Positions 29,428 to 39,112 of a stretch of 64,000 nucleotides of DNA are shown here, piece after piece. Where the stretch lies: NCBI GenBank assembly GCA_016290995.1, contig JAEEVR010000006.1:56854-120853 (forward strand). The letters are read 5' to 3'. Numbering within the stretch: position 1 is the first letter of the stretch; the number at the start of each line of letters is the position of its first letter. Below the pieces are notes generated by a model that ran no database searches, was not told the origin of the DNA, and saw only the letters and a list, made by a program, of their open reading frames with translations. Source of the DNA: Treponema sp. Lineage in GTDB: Bacteria > Spirochaetota > Spirochaetia > Treponematales > Treponemataceae. Both the position numbers and the translations under genes were made by a program.

Positions 29428-30539
29428 AAACTAAGACATTTATAGCCGCATTTATTTTTATTATTCTCGGCGGAATCTTGTCCGCCCAGCATCCTGTAAA
29501 GCCCAAGGTAAGCGAGCAAAGTTGGCGCGTCTTGAACCGCGCCCAAGTCGCCTACGAAAGGGGAGATTACGGCGAGGCCATAGCCTTGTGCGAAGAAGCC
29601 CGAAAATCCCGCGGCAAAGAGCTTAAGTGGAACAGTTATGTAATGCAAAGCACGCTTAGCTCGCCCGAAGTAAGAAAAAAGGGCCCCTTTATCTCTGATT
29701 TGATTCCGGTCTTAAAGGGCCGCGAAGACTATGAGGCTTTGGAAATCATCAACTCTTGGCTTGACCGCAAGGGCGCCGACTATTTTGACAACTCGCTTCC
29801 AAAATTGTACGACTACCTTAAGCGCCTGAACGAATATCCGGAATGCGACTTTTTGCAAGCCAAAATTTATCGTTTGGAAGGCGAATACGACTTGGCGATG
29901 CAATACCTAAAGAACGCCCGCGAGCAAAGCGACCTTCTTGACGTTCCTTCGCACAAGTACGACATCCTTTACGAAACCGCCGACTTGGCCAAAGTGATCG
30001 GCGACCAAAAAGAATACGAAGGCTCGCTTCTTTTGATTGTTGCGGGCGACGGCTTGTACAAAGACGAAGCCTCCAAGCGCGCGATGGTTAGAACCGTTCA
30101 GCTTAAGCGAAAAGACATATTGAACTACTTCTTTATGTTGCACCGTTATTCTGCGGTCAACTCGATAAAGGCTTACTTTGAACTTGGAAAGATTTACAAG
30201 GAACAAAAACGAGTCCGCGATTCTTGGGCAATGACGGCCAACGGAGTTGTTTGCGCCTTTACTTGGATGAACGAAATATTGCGCGACCGCAATCCTGAAT
30301 TTTCTTTTAAGGAACTGGACAGTTTCTTTACTGAATGCGCGCGCTACGAAGACGTTTTGGCTTGGACCAGCAAGAACGGCATTTGGCAGGGCTTTTACGA
30401 CATGGCAGGAATTGCGATAGAAAACGGCTGGATAACTTTTGGGATGTCTCTTTATCAAACGCTTGCCAACTCTTGTCCCGACTCTTATTGGGCGGCCGCG
30501 GCCAACAAGGCTGTGTTGGATCGCTCAGCCGCAGATTAA
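29424..30539 (+). CDS. Secreted TPR-like protein
   Basis: TTG start overlapping ispG stop; signal peptide; helical repeats (AQVAYERGDYGEAIALCEEAR). Confidence 0.7.
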   Translation: MKTKTFIAAFIFIILGGILSAQHPVKPKVSEQSWRVLNRAQVAYERGDYGEAIALCEEARKSRGKELKWNSYVMQSTLSSPEVRKKGPFISDLIPVLKGREDYEALEIINSWLDRKGADYFDNSLPKLYDYLKRLNEYPECDFLQAKIYRLEGEYDLAMQYLKNAREQSDLLDVPSHKYDILYETADLAKVIGDQKEYEGSLLLIVAGDGLYKDEASKRAMVRTVQLKRKDILNYFFMLHRYSAVNSIKAYFELGKIYKEQKRVRDSWAMTANGVVCAFTWMNEILRDRNPEFSFKELDSFFTECARYEDVLAWTSKNGIWQGFYDMAGIAIENGWITFGMSLYQTLANSCPDSYWAAAANKAVLDRSAAD

Positions 30540-32071
30540 TAGAACAAGCCGATTCCTATAGTCAACTCTTTTTTGCTTGATTTCTCGTCGCGCCAGCTGG
30601 TGTCGATAAAGTCCTTTAGCAAAAGGCGTCCGATGTCAAAACCGGCGCTGGCGCGGATTTGAACGCTCTTCCATTTTTGCGGAAAGAGCAAGACTTCGAT
30701 TCCGGCGCAGTAGAAACCGTCTCGGGGATCAAAGACGCGGCCGGTCATTCGGTTTGCGGCAAGCGCTATGTCGATAAATGGAACGATTTGCATTTCAAAG
30801 TTAAAGGACTTAAGCCATTTGGCTCCCCACGCTTCCCAATCGGTTGAAAAGACTTTGATCGGAAGGTCAAGGTTTAGGACCATCGCGGCCGCGCCTTTTG
30901 CTGAGTAGCCGTTTGGCGTGTGGGGAACGCCGGACAAATATTGGTCGTCGGCGACGCCGCGCAAAAGATAGCCGTAGCGGGTGTATGTGTTCTTTTCGGC
31001 AAAGAGCAAAAAGCGCGAATTCAATCCAAGATGTTTCCAGGCAGCGAAAATGTTTGCGGTGACTTTTACGCCAGGCTGGAATTCGTTGACCTTAAAGTTG
31101 TAGGCCGCGCTTTGCTCCACGCTTGCGTAAAAGCCCTTTCTAAAGTTTCCGATCCAGTTGACTTGGCCCAAGCTTAATCCGTGCGAGAATATAAGGCGCG
31201 GTGAAAGCAGGTCCTCGTCAATTGGGTTTATGCCGTCCAAGTCCCATTTGCAATCGATTTGCGCGGCCGGGGTGTAGACTAAGTTTCCGATTTTTTCAAA
31301 GCGTTCCAAGACAATCGGAACGGAAAACTTTGCGTTCTCAGTCCAATAAAGCTCGTCGTCAAAGACCTTGTAGTCGGCGTCGCGGACAAAGCCTTGGGTA
31401 AGGTCAAGGCGGAGGTCAAGGTTTTTAAAGGGCATTATGAAGGTAAAGCCGGTCTTTAAATTCCATTCAGGCTCTTGGCGGATAAAGGCGTATTTAAAGA
31501 ACAATTCGTTGTTCCAAGAGGCTTGGATCGGGCCCATCGCAAAGGGCAGCTGGTACTTAAGGCTTGCGCCCGCTACAAAGTCGTCGCTCTTGTTTTCCTT
31601 TTGCTCCCACTGGACAAAAACGTCGGAAGAAAGCGGATTCATAAGGCCCAAAAAGTTGTCGTCCTTAAGCTTTACCTTAAATTCAAAGCCTTCGTTTGAG
31701 TCGTACTTTGGATAGGGCAAGAGCAAAAAGTGGCGGCTGTCAACCGTTGCGACTTTTAGCGTGGCGGAGCGCGCCCCTTCCGCTTGTTCGCCGCTTTGCT
31801 GGTCTTCCTCTAGGTCGATTTGAACGGTCTCAAAAAGGCGCTCGTTTATAAGCTTTTGCTTTATCGAAACGACATAGGCGTCAAGATCTTCTTTGCTTTC
31901 AAAAACTTTTTCCGTGTCGACTTTTATCTTTCGCTTTAGGGCCGAGACTTTCGTTCCGCCTTGCGGGTCAAAGTCAACGGAGCGGATTGTCCACGCTTCG
32001 GCCCATAGGCTTTGGGACATTGGAAGCGCGGCGAGAAGGCATGCTGCAAGGACGGAAAAAAGCTTTTTCAT
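30536..32071 (-). CDS. Short Omp85-like outer-membrane protein (one POTRA-like domain + beta-barrel)
   Basis: Signal peptide; WTIRSVDFDP...ESKEDLDAYVVSIKQKLINERLFETVQIDLEED POTRA-like; amphipathic barrel strands; terminal Tyr. Confidence 0.6.
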   Translation of the reverse strand: MKKLFSVLAACLLAALPMSQSLWAEAWTIRSVDFDPQGGTKVSALKRKIKVDTEKVFESKEDLDAYVVSIKQKLINERLFETVQIDLEEDQQSGEQAEGARSATLKVATVDSRHFLLLPYPKYDSNEGFEFKVKLKDDNFLGLMNPLSSDVFVQWEQKENKSDDFVAGASLKYQLPFAMGPIQASWNNELFFKYAFIRQEPEWNLKTGFTFIMPFKNLDLRLDLTQGFVRDADYKVFDDELYWTENAKFSVPIVLERFEKIGNLVYTPAAQIDCKWDLDGINPIDEDLLSPRLIFSHGLSLGQVNWIGNFRKGFYASVEQSAAYNFKVNEFQPGVKVTANIFAAWKHLGLNSRFLLFAEKNTYTRYGYLLRGVADDQYLSGVPHTPNGYSAKGAAAMVLNLDLPIKVFSTDWEAWGAKWLKSFNFEMQIVPFIDIALAANRMTGRVFDPRDGFYCAGIEVLLFPQKWKSVQIRASAGFDIGRLLLKDFIDTSWRDEKSSKKELTIGIGLFY

Positions 32072-32074
32072 AAA

Positions 32075-33205
32075 TCAGCGCTTGGAGTAATTTTTTTCGA
32101 CCCACTTGGTGTAGTCGCCGCTTTGGATGTGGGCGATCCAATCCTTGTTGTTCAAGTTCCAGTCAACCGTAAGCTCTAGGCCTTGCTCAAAGGTCATCTC
32201 GCGCTTCCAGCCAAGCTCGGCCTTGATTTTTGAGCAGTCGATGGCATAGCGCGCGTCGTGGCCGGGGCGGTCTTTTACGTGGACGATAGTTTGGCGGACG
32301 GCGGCGGCGTCCTTTCCAATCTTTGCGGCGGCGATTTCTATAAGCTTGTCCAAAAGCTGGACGTTCTGCCATTCGTTTTCGCCGCCGATGTTGTATTTTT
32401 GGCCGTTAACGCCTTTTTGCAAAATCAGCCAGACCGCCCTGTTGTGGTCTTCGACGTAAATCCAGTCGCGGATGTTCTTTCCTTCGCCGTATACGGGCAG
32501 GTTCTTGCCGGTGGAAATGTTGAGTATCATTAGCGGAATAAGCTTTTCGGGGAACTGGTAGGGGCCGTAGTTGTTGGTGCAGTTTGAAAGTGTCACCGGA
32601 AGGCCAAAGGTGTGGTGGTAGGCGAAAACCAAGTGGTCGCTTGAGGCCTTTGAAGCCGAGTAGGGGCTGCGAGGGTCGTAGAGCGTCGTTTCGGTAAAGT
32701 AGCCAGTGGGGCCAAGCGAGCCGTAAACTTCGTCGGTCGATATGTGGTGGAACAAAACGTCGTCGCGGGGGGTGTCCAGCGAGCAGCCCCAATAATTTTT
32801 GGCGACGTCGAGCAGAGTGTAGGTTCCCATTACGTTTGTGCGGACAAAGGCCTCGGGCTCCAAGACCGAGCGGTCAACGTGGCTTTCGGCGGCAAAGTGG
32901 ACCACCGTGTCTATGTCGTATTGCTTGAATACGCGCTCGACGGCCGCGCGGTCTGAGATGTCTGCGCGCTCAAAGAAGTAGCGCTGGTTGGCGCCTGCGG
33001 ACGCGCCGAATTTTTCTTCCACGTCCGAAAGGTTTTCCAAATTGCCGGCGTATGTCAAAAGGTCAAGGTTTATGACGCGGCCCGTAAAGCCGTCAAAGTT
33101 GAATTCTTTTTTGCCAGAGGCGCTCATTCCAAAAAGGCAGCGGATAAAGTTTGAGCCGATAAAGCCCGCTCCGCCTGTGACTAAAACATTCTTAAGTTTT
33201 CTCAT
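32075..33205 (-). CDS. rfbB: dTDP-glucose 4,6-dehydratase
   Basis: VTGGAGFIGSNFIR; HFAAESHVDRSV; STDEVYGSLG; PYSASKASSDHL. Confidence 0.97.
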   Translation of the reverse strand: MRKLKNVLVTGGAGFIGSNFIRCLFGMSASGKKEFNFDGFTGRVINLDLLTYAGNLENLSDVEEKFGASAGANQRYFFERADISDRAAVERVFKQYDIDTVVHFAAESHVDRSVLEPEAFVRTNVMGTYTLLDVAKNYWGCSLDTPRDDVLFHHISTDEVYGSLGPTGYFTETTLYDPRSPYSASKASSDHLVFAYHHTFGLPVTLSNCTNNYGPYQFPEKLIPLMILNISTGKNLPVYGEGKNIRDWIYVEDHNRAVWLILQKGVNGQKYNIGGENEWQNVQLLDKLIEIAAAKIGKDAAAVRQTIVHVKDRPGHDARYAIDCSKIKAELGWKREMTFEQGLELTVDWNLNNKDWIAHIQSGDYTKWVEKNYSKR

Positions 33206-33214
33206 ATCGTTCTC

Positions 33215-34168
33215 CTATTGGGGGATTGAAAAGTTGCTGTCTTTAATAAAGCGCTCCAAACTGTCCTGCCACTTTGGAATCTTTATTTTAAGCGCCGCTT
33301 TGATTTTTTCTTTGCTCAAAACGGAGTAGGCGGGCCGCTCCACTTTGGCGCCGTATTCCTCGGTTGAACAGGGCAAAACCTTGCAGTCGTTGGAAAGCAG
33401 CTTTCTCTTTTTTAGAAGGCGTTGGATTTGGAGCGCGAACTCATGCCAAGTCGTTTGGCCTTCGTCCGTGTAATGGTAGACGCCGTATGGAAGGCCTTCT
33501 TTGCTAAAAATGTCGCTTCCGGCTTTTTCAACGTTTTTTATGACAAGCAGAATCGCTTGGGCCAAGTCGGCCGTGAATGTCGGCGTTCCAAATTGGTCGT
33601 TGACAACCCTTATCTCGTCCTTTTCGTTCATCAGCTTTGCCATCGTGTATACAAAGTTTGGCCTGTCAAAGCCGTAAAGCCAAGATGTCCTTATGATAAA
33701 GTATTGGGTCATCATTTTTTGAATCAAGTCTTCGCCGTTGGACTTTGTCAGTCCGTAAACGCCAAGGGGGCTTTTGGGGTCGTTTTCTTTGTAGGGAACG
33801 GAACCCTTTCCGTCAAAAACATAGTCGGTTGAAACGTGAATCAATTTGGCGCCCAGTTCGCGGGCGACGCGGGCTATGTTTTGCGGAGCGTCTTCGTTTA
33901 ATTCTTGGGCGGCTTTTTTGTCGCTTTCGGCTTTTTCCACGGCGGTGTATGCCGAACAGTTTACAAGCCATGTAAAGCGGCTGGAATGTCCGTTCTTGCG
34001 AGCGCTAAAGTAATTGTCGCTTTCCCACTTTTCGGCAAAGTCCTTGAGGGCCTTAAAGTCGCGCGCGTCAACGTCGCTGGAAGTTCCCGCGTAGGGGATT
34101 TTGTTTTTTTGCAATAGACGGCATAATTCCGCGCCAAGCATTCCGGTAGAGCCGATCACCCATATCAT
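33215..34168 (-). CDS. rfbD: dTDP-4-dehydrorhamnose reductase
   Basis: MIWVIGSTGMLGAELCRLL; STDYVFDGKGSVPYKENDPKSPLGVYGLTK; start moved from 34204 to 34168 (MIWVIG). Confidence 0.95.
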   Translation of the reverse strand: MIWVIGSTGMLGAELCRLLQKNKIPYAGTSSDVDARDFKALKDFAEKWESDNYFSARKNGHSSRFTWLVNCSAYTAVEKAESDKKAAQELNEDAPQNIARVARELGAKLIHVSTDYVFDGKGSVPYKENDPKSPLGVYGLTKSNGEDLIQKMMTQYFIIRTSWLYGFDRPNFVYTMAKLMNEKDEIRVVNDQFGTPTFTADLAQAILLVIKNVEKAGSDIFSKEGLPYGVYHYTDEGQTTWHEFALQIQRLLKKRKLLSNDCKVLPCSTEEYGAKVERPAYSVLSKEKIKAALKIKIPKWQDSLERFIKDSNFSIPQ

Positions 34169-34176
34169 GGAGCGAA

Positions 34177-34205
34177 TTATAGCAAAAAAAAAGCCCTTGT
34201 TCAAC
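34177..34205 (-). promoter_or_regulatory. Sigma70 promoter of rfbD
   Basis: Minus strand TTGAAC-N17-TATAAT (TGC extended -10), 7 nt before ATG 34168; exact edges +/-2. Confidence 0.65.
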
Positions 34206-34214
34206 TAAAATATA

Positions 34215-34243
34215 TTGACATTTTTTTCTATATTTGCTAGATT
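34215..34243 (+). promoter_or_regulatory. Sigma70 promoter of rimP-nusA-infB cluster
   Basis: TTGACA-N17-TAGATT with TGC extended -10. Confidence 0.7.
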
Positions 34244-34275
34244 AAGCATGTACATTTTAATCTCCTTTTAAAGTG

Positions 34276-34302
34276 GACTTGCGAAAGCAGGTCTTTTTTT
34301 TT
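34276..34302 (+). terminator. Leader intrinsic terminator upstream of rimP
   Basis: GACTTGC-GAAA-GCAGGTC followed by nine T, between promoter and rimP start. Confidence 0.8.
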
Positions 34303-34318
34303 GGGGCGAGGAACCTGG

Positions 34319-34777
34319 ATGGATTACGTAGATTTAAACACGATTCCCCATTATTCGGAATGCGAGCCTTTGGTCCGCTCCCTTGGTTACGTTCTTGTTG
34401 ATTTAAAGATTATTCCGCAAAAGACAACGGTAAAAATAAACGCGGTCATCGCAAGCCAGAATCCGGCCAATACGATTGGCGTTGAGGATTGCTCAAAAGT
34501 TCATCACGCGCTTTTGCCGCGCCTTGAGGCCTTGCTTGGAACCGACGACACATATATGGAGCTTACGTCTCCGGGAACAGACCGCAACATTAAGAACGCG
34601 GCCGAGTTCGCGCTTTTTAAGGGAACTGAGATTCGCGTGTGGGACAAGAATGTTTCCGATTGGGTTAGCGGAACGATTCTTGACGCGGACAAGGATTCCT
34701 TGACGCTCAAATGCGGAGAGGAAAATAAAATTTACAAATACGACGACATCGCAAAAGCGAAGTTTTTGCATTCATAA
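34319..34777 (+). CDS. rimP: Ribosome maturation factor RimP
   Basis: YMELTSPGTDRNIKNAAEFALFKGTEIRV; upstream of nusA. Confidence 0.92.
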   Translation: MDYVDLNTIPHYSECEPLVRSLGYVLVDLKIIPQKTTVKINAVIASQNPANTIGVEDCSKVHHALLPRLEALLGTDDTYMELTSPGTDRNIKNAAEFALFKGTEIRVWDKNVSDWVSGTILDADKDSLTLKCGEENKIYKYDDIAKAKFLHS

Positions 34778-34798
34778 ATAAAAACAGAGGTAATTTTT

Positions 34799-36289
34799 AT
34801 GGCACGAAAAAAAGTTCAAGACAATTCGTCATCTATGGCTGAGGCTATCAAAGAACTTATCGAAGAAAGAGGCTATTCGCCCGACGCGGTGAAAAAGGTC
34901 ATCGAAAATATGCTTATGGCCGCGTACAAGCGCGCCCACGGAACAAACGAAAACGCCGTCGTTGTTTTTGACGAAGACGAAAACGGAATCCCGACAGACG
35001 TAACTCTCTATTCAAGAAAGGAAGTCATTGACGGCGTTTACGATCCCGTAACGGAAATCGAATTGGAAGAAGCCCGCCAGCTTAGCCCTGACTGCGAAGT
35101 GGGCGACGAGCTTGACATTCCCGAAGATCCCAAATCTTACGACCGCTCTGCCGTATCGACAGGAAAGCAGTCCGGCCACCAGGGCCTCAACGAAAGCTAC
35201 AAGGACAACCTTTACGACGAATACAAGGACAAGGTTGGCGGAATCATCATCGGTTACTTCCAGCGCGAGCGCAACGGAACGATTTACGTTGACCTTGGAA
35301 AGGTCGAGGGCGTTCTTCCCGTTAAGTACCAGTCTCCGCGCGAAAAATACGAAAAGGGCGAGCGAATCCGCGCCTTGGTAGTAGACATCGCCAAGACTTC
35401 AAACGGCATCCAGTTGATTCTTTCTCGCGCCGCTCCGGAATTGGTACGCTCCATCCTTGAGACTGAAGTTCCCGAAGTTCTTGACGGAACGGTTGAAATC
35501 AACAAAATCGTTCGCGAAGCCGGCTACCGCACAAAGATCGCCGTATCAAGCGCCCGCGAGGACGTTGACCCGGTTGGCGCTTGCGTAGGCCTTAAGGGCG
35601 TTCGCATCCAAAACGTAATCCACGAATTGCTTGGCGAAAAGATCGACGTTTTGCGCTACGATCCGGAACCGACAGTGTTCATCAAGAACGCGCTTAGCCC
35701 GGCCGAAGTTGGACGCGTAATCATTCTTGACCAGGACAAAAAGCAGGCGCTTGCCATCGTTCCCGACAGCCAGTTCTCTTTGGCCATCGGAAAGCAGGGC
35801 CTCAACGTTCGCTTGGCCAACCGCCTTTGCGACTGGAACATCGACGTAAAGACAGAGGAGCAGGCCGCAGAGCTTGACCTTAGCGATATCGCCACAAGGC
35901 AGAACGCGCAAAGCCTCTTTAACGACGACTACGAGGAGATTGCCACAATCGCCGAATTGCCTGGCGTTGACGAGCGCGTCGCCGGCCTTCTTAAGGAAGC
36001 TGGAATCGAAGACGTTCAAAAGTTCATCGATGACTACGAGACAATTAACGTTGAGGGCGTTTCTAAGGAAGACTTGGAAAAGATCAACGAGCTTATAAAT
36101 CAAAATGTAGAGTTTGTGGAAGAGGATGCCGAAGAGCAGGCCGCTCCCCAGAACGCCGAATCGGAACAGGCTTCTTCTGAAGAATCAGAAGAGTACACTT
36201 GCCCGGAATGCGGCGCCGTGATAACTCTCGACATGACACATTGTCCCAAGTGCGGCGTTGAGTTTGAATTTAAAGAGGACGAGGAATAA
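34799..36289 (+). CDS. nusA: Transcription factor NusA with C-terminal zinc-ribbon extension
   Basis: S1/KH domains (REAGYRTKIAVSS, VGACVGLKGVRIQNV, LAIGKQGLNVRLANRL); C-terminus YTCPECG-N11-CPKCG. Confidence 0.95.
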   Translation: MARKKVQDNSSSMAEAIKELIEERGYSPDAVKKVIENMLMAAYKRAHGTNENAVVVFDEDENGIPTDVTLYSRKEVIDGVYDPVTEIELEEARQLSPDCEVGDELDIPEDPKSYDRSAVSTGKQSGHQGLNESYKDNLYDEYKDKVGGIIIGYFQRERNGTIYVDLGKVEGVLPVKYQSPREKYEKGERIRALVVDIAKTSNGIQLILSRAAPELVRSILETEVPEVLDGTVEINKIVREAGYRTKIAVSSAREDVDPVGACVGLKGVRIQNVIHELLGEKIDVLRYDPEPTVFIKNALSPAEVGRVIILDQDKKQALAIVPDSQFSLAIGKQGLNVRLANRLCDWNIDVKTEEQAAELDLSDIATRQNAQSLFNDDYEEIATIAELPGVDERVAGLLKEAGIEDVQKFIDDYETINVEGVSKEDLEKINELINQNVEFVEEDAEEQAAPQNAESEQASSEESEEYTCPECGAVITLDMTHCPKCGVEFEFKEDEE

Positions 36290-36295
36290 TAGTTA

Positions 36296-39112
36296 ATGGC
36301 AGAAGAAACAGAAAAGAAAAGCGGAGTAGTGTTGCACAAAAAAGCGGGAACTCCTAAAGCTACGGAGGGCGCCGCAAACGCAAGCGCAAGCGCCGGCAGT
36401 TCCGCCGCTCCCGCTGAAAAAAAGAAAAAGGTAATTTTAGTAAAAAAAAGGACTCAGGCTTCTTCGACCGCAAGCAATGCGGCTTCTGCTTCTGCCGCCG
36501 CTAAACCTCAAAGCGCGGCCCCGCAGCCAGCTTCGGAAGAAAAAAAGGCTCCCGCCGAGCAGGCCGCTTCCGCCGCTCCCAAGGCGGCCGCGGCTCCGGC
36601 AAAAAAGCCAGCCGCGTCGTTCTCGTTGAATTCGGCCAGGCCAAACGTAAAGGCCGGCAATTTAAGCGACCACTCTAAGGGCGGACAATGGAGCCGCGGC
36701 GGCAACAACCGCGGTTCATTCAATAACGGACAAGGAAGGACTGGCGGCGGCTTTACAGGAGCCCAAGCCAGAGCCGGATATCAAAATCGCGAGCGCGACA
36801 ACAAGGGCGGACAAGGCGGCTTTAACCGCGGCGGTCAGGGCGCAGGCTTTAACCGTGGCGGACAAGGCGGCTTTAATCGCGGCGGTCAGGGCGGCGGATT
36901 CAACCGCGGTCCTGGCGGCTTTGGCGGCAACAGGCCTGCAGGCGGCTTTGGCGGCGGAGCGGGCGGTTCGTTCGCTCCCGGCGGCATGACCGGCGGAAAG
37001 CCCAGCCAAAACGCCCCCAAGAAAACATTTAAGGGAAAGAAACAGCAATACAGCCGCAAGGACAAGGAAGAGGCTTTTGACGAGGACAAGTTCTACGAAA
37101 GCCAGAAGAAGGCCGAAACCCAGGTCAGCGACGTTCCCAAGTCAATCGACATTATGGAAACTGTTTCCGTAAGCGACTTGGCCCGCAAGATGAACCTTAA
37201 GGCCAGCGAAATCATCGCAAAGCTTATGTCGATGGGCCAGATGGTAACCATCACACAGTCTATCGACAGCGACACGGCCACTCTTTTGGCCGCCGAATAC
37301 AATTGCGAAGTTCACCTTGTCAGCCTTTACGACGAAACCGTAATCGCGCGCGACACAAGCAACGAAGACAAGCAGGAGCCTAGGCCTCCGATCGTAACCG
37401 TAATGGGCCACGTCGACCACGGAAAGACAAAGACTTTGGACGCGATTCGCCACAGCCATGTCGCTGAAGGCGAGGCGGGCGGAATCACCCAGAGCATCGG
37501 CGCTTACAGCGTTCAGACAGAAAAAGGAAAGATCACTTTCTTGGACACTCCTGGCCACGAAGTCTTTACAATGATGCGCGCTCGCGGAGCGCAAATCACC
37601 GACATCGTAGTTTTGGTTGTAGCCGCCGACGACGGCGTTATGCCCCAGACTTTGGAAGCCGTTAACCATGCCAAGGACGCAAAGGTCCCGATCATCGTTG
37701 CGGTTAACAAAATAGACAAGCCGGACGCCAATCCAGACCGCGTCCGCACTCAGCTTACAGAGCTTGGCCTTACGCCCGAAGATTGGGGCGGAGACACTCA
37801 GTACGTAAACATCAGCGCCTTGAAGGGCGAGGGCATTGACGACCTTTTGGACGCGATCTTGCTCCAGGCCGAAATGCTTGAGCTTAAGACTGTTTGGGAT
37901 TGCCGCGCCGAAGGAAAAGTCCTTGAGTCGCGCATCGACCAAGGCCGCGGCGTTGTCTCTACAATCGTAGTTGAGCGCGGAACTCTCCACCAGGGAGATC
38001 CTTTTGTCGCCGGCATTTATTCCGGCCGCGTCCGCGCCATGTTCAACGACAGAGGCAAGCGCATCCAGGAAGCGACTCCCAGCCAGCCGGTTGAGGTTAT
38101 CGGAATTGAAGAAATGCCCAACGCCGGCGACCCCTTCCAGGTTACCGAAAGCGAAAAAGAGGCGCGCGCGATCAGCACCAAGCGCGTCGAGCTTAAGCGC
38201 TTTGAGGACGCCAAAGCCGTCAAGAAAGTTACGTTGGACAACTTGTACCAGACAATCGACGCTCACGAAGTCAAAGAGCTTAAGGTTGTCATCAAGGCCG
38301 ACTTGCAGGGAAGCGCCGAAGCCCTTAAGGTTGCTTTGGAAAAACTTTCAACAAAAGACATTCGCCTTGTTGTCATCCACTCGTCTGCCGGCGCTATCAA
38401 CGAAAGCGACGTCATTTTGGCCGCCGCGGACTCCAACGCGATTATCGTCGGCTTTAACGTTCGCCCGACTCCAAAGGCAAAGCTTTTGGCCGACCAAGAA
38501 AAAGTCGAGATCCGCAAGTACTCAATCATCTACGAATGCGTCAACGAAATCACGGCCGCTATGGAAGGCATGCTTAGCCCCGACACAAAGGAGCAGGTTA
38601 TCGGAACTGTCGAAGTTCAGAACACTTTCAAAGTTCCCAAGATCGGAACGATCGCCGGTTGTTACGTTTCGGACGGAACCATCAAGAGAAATTGCGGCGT
38701 TCGCCTTATTCGCGAAGGCATCGTAATCTATACCGGAAAAGTCACCTCGCTCAAGCGCTTTAAGGATGACGCCAAAGAAGTGGCCAAGGGCTATGAATGC
38801 GGCGTCGGCTTGGAGAACTGGCAGGACATTAAGGTTGGCGACCAAATCGAAGCCTTTGAATACATCGAGATTGCAAGAAAGCTTGGCGACGCTTTGATTG
38901 ACGACAAGTCTAAGAACGAAGCCGCCGCCGCCGAACAGCGAAGCGAGGCCGAAGCCCGCGCCGCCGAGGAGGCCGCCGCCGAAGCTGAAAAGATCGCCGC
39001 CGAAAAGGCCGCCGCCCGTGCCCGCAAAGAGGCCGCGGAAGCTAAGCCCGGCGCTCATGGAATCAACCCCCATGCCGTTCCGCCGGCTTCTAGCGGCGAA
39101 GGACAGGCCTAA
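36296..39112 (+). CDS. infB: Translation initiation factor IF-2 with Gly/Arg-rich N-terminal domain
   Basis: [48 protein letters not shown]. Confidence 0.97.
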   Translation: MAEETEKKSGVVLHKKAGTPKATEGAANASASAGSSAAPAEKKKKVILVKKRTQASSTASNAASASAAAKPQSAAPQPASEEKKAPAEQAASAAPKAAAAPAKKPAASFSLNSARPNVKAGNLSDHSKGGQWSRGGNNRGSFNNGQGRTGGGFTGAQARAGYQNRERDNKGGQGGFNRGGQGAGFNRGGQGGFNRGGQGGGFNRGPGGFGGNRPAGGFGGGAGGSFAPGGMTGGKPSQNAPKKTFKGKKQQYSRKDKEEAFDEDKFYESQKKAETQVSDVPKSIDIMETVSVSDLARKMNLKASEIIAKLMSMGQMVTITQSIDSDTATLLAAEYNCEVHLVSLYDETVIARDTSNEDKQEPRPPIVTVMGHVDHGKTKTLDAIRHSHVAEGEAGGITQSIGAYSVQTEKGKITFLDTPGHEVFTMMRARGAQITDIVVLVVAADDGVMPQTLEAVNHAKDAKVPIIVAVNKIDKPDANPDRVRTQLTELGLTPEDWGGDTQYVNISALKGEGIDDLLDAILLQAEMLELKTVWDCRAEGKVLESRIDQGRGVVSTIVVERGTLHQGDPFVAGIYSGRVRAMFNDRGKRIQEATPSQPVEVIGIEEMPNAGDPFQVTESEKEARAISTKRVELKRFEDAKAVKKVTLDNLYQTIDAHEVKELKVVIKADLQGSAEALKVALEKLSTKDIRLVVIHSSAGAINESDVILAAADSNAIIVGFNVRPTPKAKLLADQEKVEIRKYSIIYECVNEITAAMEGMLSPDTKEQVIGTVEVQNTFKVPKIGTIAGCYVSDGTIKRNCGVRLIREGIVIYTGKVTSLKRFKDDAKEVAKGYECGVGLENWQDIKVGDQIEAFEYIEIARKLGDALIDDKSKNEAAAAEQRSEAEARAAEEAAAEAEKIAAEKAAARARKEAAEAKPGAHGINPHAVPPASSGEGQA
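36806..36990 (+). repeat. FNRGGQG coding repeats in infB
   Basis: [51 protein letters not shown]. Confidence 0.85.

Noticed and set aside
36806-36990. Possible CRISPR-like array in infB Gly-rich region
   Set aside because: Short imperfect in-frame coding repeats with no spacers.
37142-38266. 374-aa ORF antisense to infB
   Set aside because: Shadow ORF over the conserved IF-2 G domain.
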